A DNA stretch of 64,000 nt, taken from assembly GCA_947652735.1 (NCBI GenBank), contig CANTEG010000001.1, positions 1 to 64,000 of the forward strand, in the 5' to 3' direction. The position numbers and the translations under genes were made by a program. This DNA comes from an uncultured Lachnospiraceae bacterium (GTDB taxonomy: Bacteria; Bacillota; Clostridia; Lachnospirales; Lachnospiraceae). This document shows positions 60,303-64,000 of the stretch, piece by piece (within the stretch, counting starts at the first letter, position 1; each line of letters begins with the position of its first letter). The notes under the pieces were generated by a model, which did no database searches, was not told the DNA's origin, and saw nothing but the letters and a program-made list of their open reading frames with translations.

Positions 60303-63134
60303 TTATCTTGTTGCGTCTGACGGAAATACATACTCATCAAGCACGATTTCCTCATCGTAAAATTCCCAGTTTGCCCGGTTCCACAAATCCGCCTTTACCC
60401 TCGCCCATCTTGCAGGGAGAAAAGTGTTCCCATTATTAATATGGGTATTTGATTCCTCCGACAAGATGATGTACTGTTCATGTGCCATTTTTTCGGAATT
60501 GGTAATTACCTTTCCCGTAAATGGATTTGTAGGATTTTCAATCAAATCATCCGTTGCAAGTACTGGCACATCCGCATTTGTCATAAACTCCTCCGACACA
60601 AGAAATTCCGTGCTACCAAAATCCTTCACAAGCAACAGCGGATAATATTTTTCCGCATCAACAGGATTGCCCTTTTGATTATCAAAAATCAACTCATCAA
60701 AATGATAAAGATTACTTCCATGGTCGGAGACGATAATTATTTTCGTATTATCATATACACCATTTTCCCTCAGAAAATCAAACCATTCCCCAAGCTTCAT
60801 CAGTGCTGCCATATTCGAATGATAATGTTCCATCTGTCTGCTGTTTTCCATGCTTAAGGTTTTTTCGTCCACCGTAAACCGCCATGTGTTTTCGGCATCA
60901 TATTCCGTGTTGTCTATAGTCTGTGCAGGAATATACGCAGGTTCCAAAAGCAGCGTAGGCTCATGGGTTATGTTATTTGTCATGTATAAAAATGTGTTTA
61001 CATTCTCCTCTGTCACAGTTGTCATTAAAGACATATTATCAAGTACATTATACGAGTCCATAAATACTGTACTTAATCCTTCCGCCTTTGACATGCCATC
61101 GGCAATCTGCACATTATGCATAATCCCGACTTTGTTATACGAACCGTCAGCATATATGGTTGACTGTGCAAAAAGCGGCATTGTTTTCATAATACTAAAA
61201 CAGAAAAAATTGCGTCGGTTATTATTTATATTCTGCCGCTTTACCTGCGGTGATGTAAAATGTCCCTCCGTAGTATATGCATTGATATCCGGATACGTAT
61301 CAAAAATTGATACATCAGTAGTCCATTCATAGTTTACATATACCGGGTCACATACCGTCACCTCATATCCATTGTCCGCAAATAAAACCGGCATTACCTT
61401 GATTGCTTCATTGTGCTTGTCAGCCAAGGCCTCGTCCGCCCTTTTATTCATCTCTACAGGAGTATACTCATATCCACCCAAGATTCCCGGCAGGCCAAAA
61501 TTCGTACTCCCGCCAAGGGATATTGTGTTGGAATACCAGGTAAAGCCTGCAAACTGCTCCAAAAGCTCCGGCTTTTCATTCATGATATATGGTATATATG
61601 CACCCATCCCTCTGTCAAGCATAATTACGACTACATTTTTTCCCTCCGTGCTAAGGGAAAAAAACTGTTCTTTCTCCTGCAGTGTTTCAAATGAAACCTT
61701 ATCAACCGATGTTTTAATATTAAAAATATTAATTGAAGACATAACTACCAGTGCAATTGATGCGGTGACCGTAAGCCAGAAGCTGATTCGGTACCATTTA
61801 CACACAATAAAATACATCGCTCCTGCAACCAAAATCAATACAAGCACATTGAACATTCGTTCCTTTATCGAAAAATACATGCCATTATCGTACTGCAGCA
61901 TTGCAGATATATTACCCAGTTTCGTTCCAAAAAACATATAATTTACAAGGGTAAGTCCGCAGAAAATCCATGCAAGCCTTTCAAATATAACCTTGCCCCT
62001 TGGACTTGCAAGCCAGTAAAACACCTTCATCCATACCAAAAATGTACCCACCGCCATTATGGCAGAAACTGCAATATATCGAATTGGATGATAAAAAACA
62101 ACAAGGTCAATATATTCTTGTGGGGAAGCGGAAATAAACACTGACGGAATAAATATTCCAATCAAAACTGTCAAAAAAACCATACATATATTAAATATTT
62201 TACTGTTCGGGTTTGAGGTTTTGGTTCTCATTTTCTCCCATTTGAGTTGGCGATGCTCCGAATTTTGACCATTACCGCTTCTCTTTTTTATTTGAATAAT
62301 AACCAAAAAACCTAACAGGAGTTCCACCAATACTGCCATGCATATCATAAAATACTTCTGACTCAGCAACGGCGGATGATAAAATTTGATGATATACGTA
62401 ATAAGTGCTATGTTTGCAGCTAATGCACACATTACAATTGCAAGCGGAGTTATTAAATACCTTTTTACCTTAGAAAACATCTGTTTAAACAGGGAGAACA
62501 AATTATTAAGCGTCCAGTAAAATACAAGACCGGATGGTGAGCCATATAAAAATACAAGAAAAAACAGTGCCATTCCATAAAGCTGTATCTTCGTCTTTAC
62601 GGGAGAGCCTTTTGAATAAAGAACGCTTGCTATTATATTGATGGCAGTCATAAGAATAGGCAGAAGATTTATGGTGATGCCGCCAATCACAAGCATTCCG
62701 TCCGGTCTGCTCAAATCTGCAATGGGACCTAAGGATACACCATCCAGAATTTCTAAGTGCGAAAGAAATTGGTATGCCGCAATAAAAAACGGAATTTGAA
62801 GCAGCAACGGCACGGAGCCTTTCAACGCATCTGCCGGCTTATAATGATTTTGCCTGTAGTATGTCTGGAGTACCATCATTTTCTCATCACCGGAAAATGT
62901 TTTTTTAATATGTGCTACCCCGTCACGAAGCTTTGCATCAATATTCTCCGCCTGCTTCTGCATGGCATCCGCACGTCTGTAAAGCGGCAGTACCAGTATA
63001 TTTATAACGAGGCTTAAAAAAAAGATTGCCAAACCCGGATTATAAAAATATCGGTAGAAAATCCCATATACAATCTCAAAAAGCAGCTCCAGCGGTCCGA
63101 TGAATACCATATAAATCAGTTCAAAGAAAATCAT
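60303..63134 (-). CDS. YidC/Oxa1 insertase fused to an alkaline-phosphatase/LtaS-superfamily domain
   Basis: 943 residues, apparently a fusion of two membrane-linked activities. Residues 1-~225 are a YidC/Oxa1 insertase: NPGLAIFFLSLVINILVLPLYRRADAMQ, then MVLQTYYRQNHYKPADALKG and the family signature VPLLLQIPFFIAAYQFLS. Further hydrophobic helices lie between ~225 and 470. Residues ~497-943 are an extracellular alkaline-phosphatase-superfamily domain: metal ligand D507 in VVIMLDRGM, a Thr in GGSTNFGLPG (T544, candidate nucleophile) and D804/H805 in IIVSDHGSN. LtaS and phosphoethanolamine transferases have this fold. The combination could move or modify a lipid-linked polymer. A close paralogue lies just upstream. 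Not a standard YidC, as no signal-like N-terminus or KRAK-type tail is present. Confidence 0.8.
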   Translation of the reverse strand: MIFFELIYMVFIGPLELLFEIVYGIFYRYFYNPGLAIFFLSLVINILVLPLYRRADAMQKQAENIDAKLRDGVAHIKKTFSGDEKMMVLQTYYRQNHYKPADALKGSVPLLLQIPFFIAAYQFLSHLEILDGVSLGPIADLSRPDGMLVIGGITINLLPILMTAINIIASVLYSKGSPVKTKIQLYGMALFFLVFLYGSPSGLVFYWTLNNLFSLFKQMFSKVKRYLITPLAIVMCALAANIALITYIIKFYHPPLLSQKYFMICMAVLVELLLGFLVIIQIKKRSGNGQNSEHRQLKWEKMRTKTSNPNSKIFNICMVFLTVLIGIFIPSVFISASPQEYIDLVVFYHPIRYIAVSAIMAVGTFLVWMKVFYWLASPRGKVIFERLAWIFCGLTLVNYMFFGTKLGNISAMLQYDNGMYFSIKERMFNVLVLILVAGAMYFIVCKWYRISFWLTVTASIALVVMSSINIFNIKTSVDKVSFETLQEKEQFFSLSTEGKNVVVIMLDRGMGAYIPYIMNEKPELLEQFAGFTWYSNTISLGGSTNFGLPGILGGYEYTPVEMNKRADEALADKHNEAIKVMPVLFADNGYEVTVCDPVYVNYEWTTDVSIFDTYPDINAYTTEGHFTSPQVKRQNINNNRRNFFCFSIMKTMPLFAQSTIYADGSYNKVGIMHNVQIADGMSKAEGLSTVFMDSYNVLDNMSLMTTVTEENVNTFLYMTNNITHEPTLLLEPAYIPAQTIDNTEYDAENTWRFTVDEKTLSMENSRQMEHYHSNMAALMKLGEWFDFLRENGVYDNTKIIIVSDHGSNLYHFDELIFDNQKGNPVDAEKYYPLLLVKDFGSTEFLVSEEFMTNADVPVLATDDLIENPTNPFTGKVITNSEKMAHEQYIILSEESNTHINNGNTFLPARWARVKADLWNRANWEFYDEEIVLDEYVFPSDATR

Positions 63135-63146
63135 TTATTTGCCCTC

Positions 63147-64000
63147 CTAATTTATATTCGGGAATGCATACTCATCAAGCACGATTTCCTCATTATAAAA
63201 TTCCCAGTTTTCCCTATTTCGCAAATCATCCTTTACCCTCGCCCATCTTGCAGGCAGGAAGGTGTTGCCGTTATTAAAAGCAGTATTCGCTTCCTCCGAC
63301 ACAATAATGTACTGTTCATGTGCCGTTTTCTCGGAATTGGTAATCGCCTTTCCCGTAAATGGATTTGTGGGATTTTCAATCAAATCATTTGTTGCAAGTA
63401 CAGGCACATCCGCATTCGTCATAAACTCTTCCGACACGGAAAACTCCGTGCTGTCAAAATCCTTCACAAGCAACAGCGGATAATATAGCTCTACATCATC
63501 AGGAATACCATTATCTTCATTAAATACCAAATCGTCAAAATGATAAAGATTTCTTCCGTGATCTGATACGATTATTATTTTCATATTATCATATACACCA
63601 TTTTCCCGTAGAAAATCAAACCATTCCCCAAGCTTCATCAGTGCCGCCATATTTGAATGATAATGTATCATCTGGTTGCTGTTTTCCATACTTAAGGTTT
63701 TTCCGTCCACCGTAAATCTCCATGTGTTTTCGGTGTCGTATTTCGTATTGTCTATGGTCTGTGCAGGAATATACGCAGGCTCCGACAGCAGCATCGGGTC
63801 ATGGGTTGTGTCATTTACTAAGATAGTAAATGTATTTACTGCGTCACCTGTCACCCTTGTCATACCATTCAGATTGCAAAGTACCTCATAGGATTCCATA
63901 AATATAGAAGATAAGCCCTCTGATTTAGACATAGTATCTATTGTCTGTGTATAGCTCCTGTCACCTATGGCATCCGAGCAGTTGTAAAGTCCCTTGTCAT
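63147..64000 (-). CDS. Paralogue of the YidC-fusion phosphatase domain (partial)
   Basis: The reading frame stays open to the right edge, so the N-terminus is missing. The visible ~280 residues align along their whole length with residues ~660-943 of the neighbour, with most residues the same, including AYIPAQTIDNT, HYHSNMAALMKLGEWF, IIIVSDHGRNLYHF and the C-terminal EIVLDEYAFP. The D/H metal ligands in SDHG are kept, so the copy is probably active. The DNA is also strongly similar. The stop lies 12 bases before the neighbour's start, so the genes form an operon. Whether it also carries a YidC domain cannot be seen. The tandem pair suggests a recent duplication, or gene conversion. Confidence 0.85.
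   Translation of the reverse strand, partial: DKGLYNCSDAIGDRSYTQTIDTMSKSEGLSSIFMESYEVLCNLNGMTRVTGDAVNTFTILVNDTTHDPMLLSEPAYIPAQTIDNTKYDTENTWRFTVDGKTLSMENSNQMIHYHSNMAALMKLGEWFDFLRENGVYDNMKIIIVSDHGRNLYHFDDLVFNEDNGIPDDVELYYPLLLVKDFDSTEFSVSEEFMTNADVPVLATNDLIENPTNPFTGKAITNSEKTAHEQYIIVSEEANTAFNNGNTFLPARWARVKDDLRNRENWEFYNEEIVLDEYAFPNIN

Noticed and set aside
1-64000. Search for tRNA, rRNA, insertion sequences, prophage genes or a CRISPR array.
   Set aside because: None recognised by eye on either strand; a short or diverged RNA gene could have been missed.

Overview
The window looks like a chromosomal segment of a low-GC, Gram-positive anaerobe of the Clostridia, most likely Lachnospiraceae. The grounds are strong GGAGG-type ribosome binding sites, A+T-rich intergenic DNA, NfnAB transhydrogenase genes, a DUF5688-like protein, a VanZ protein, and a clostridial-style type IV pilus locus. 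The family is an inference from gene content, and no genus is claimed. Almost every gene lies on the minus strand; only three are on the plus strand (an XRE regulator, a 77-residue orphan and a Gly/His-rich membrane protein). I saw no rRNA, tRNA, CRISPR array, insertion sequence or prophage.

Layout. 1-11.2 kb is housekeeping: a partial TPR-like protein, a YbjQ-like protein, thyA-folA, an XRE regulator with repeated operator-like sites, a small HExxH protein, queH, two small membrane proteins, nfnAB, a GNAT acetyltransferase and ispF. 11.5-17.3 kb is cell surface: a Gly/His-rich membrane protein, then an MBOAT / DHHW / lipase-like operon that probably O-acylates an exported glycan. 17.4-25.2 kb holds a UvrD-like helicase, a SEC-C protein and a MacB-type ABC exporter with two adaptor proteins of unusual low complexity. 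25.3-36.0 kb is mixed housekeeping: rarA, a lone receiver domain, a TetR regulator, a cold-shock protein, hisC, pepD, a GH3 glycosidase, uppP and a VanZ protein.

36.3-56.6 kb is a complete type IV pilus locus, transcribed pilB, pilT, pilC, pilA, pilD, pilM-N fusion, pilO, then four pilin-like proteins (one of 1009 residues) and an 1814-residue exported protein. The PilB N-terminus carries two tandem 24-residue MshEN c-di-GMP-binding motifs. PilC has its own promoter, and a strong hairpin lies between pilA and pilD.

56.7-64 kb is a surface-polymer region: an HTH-cytidylyltransferase-choline kinase fusion (LicC-LicA type), a 64-residue one-helix protein and an NCS1-type permease, all translationally coupled. 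Next come a 943-residue fusion of a YidC/Oxa1 insertase to an alkaline-phosphatase/LtaS-superfamily domain and a tandem paralogue cut by the window edge. Together these suggest a phosphocholine-decorated, teichoic-acid-like polymer. The YidC-phosphotransferase fusion and the LicCA-permease operon are the least conventional systems here. The pilus locus, with its giant exported protein and predicted c-di-GMP control, is the largest.
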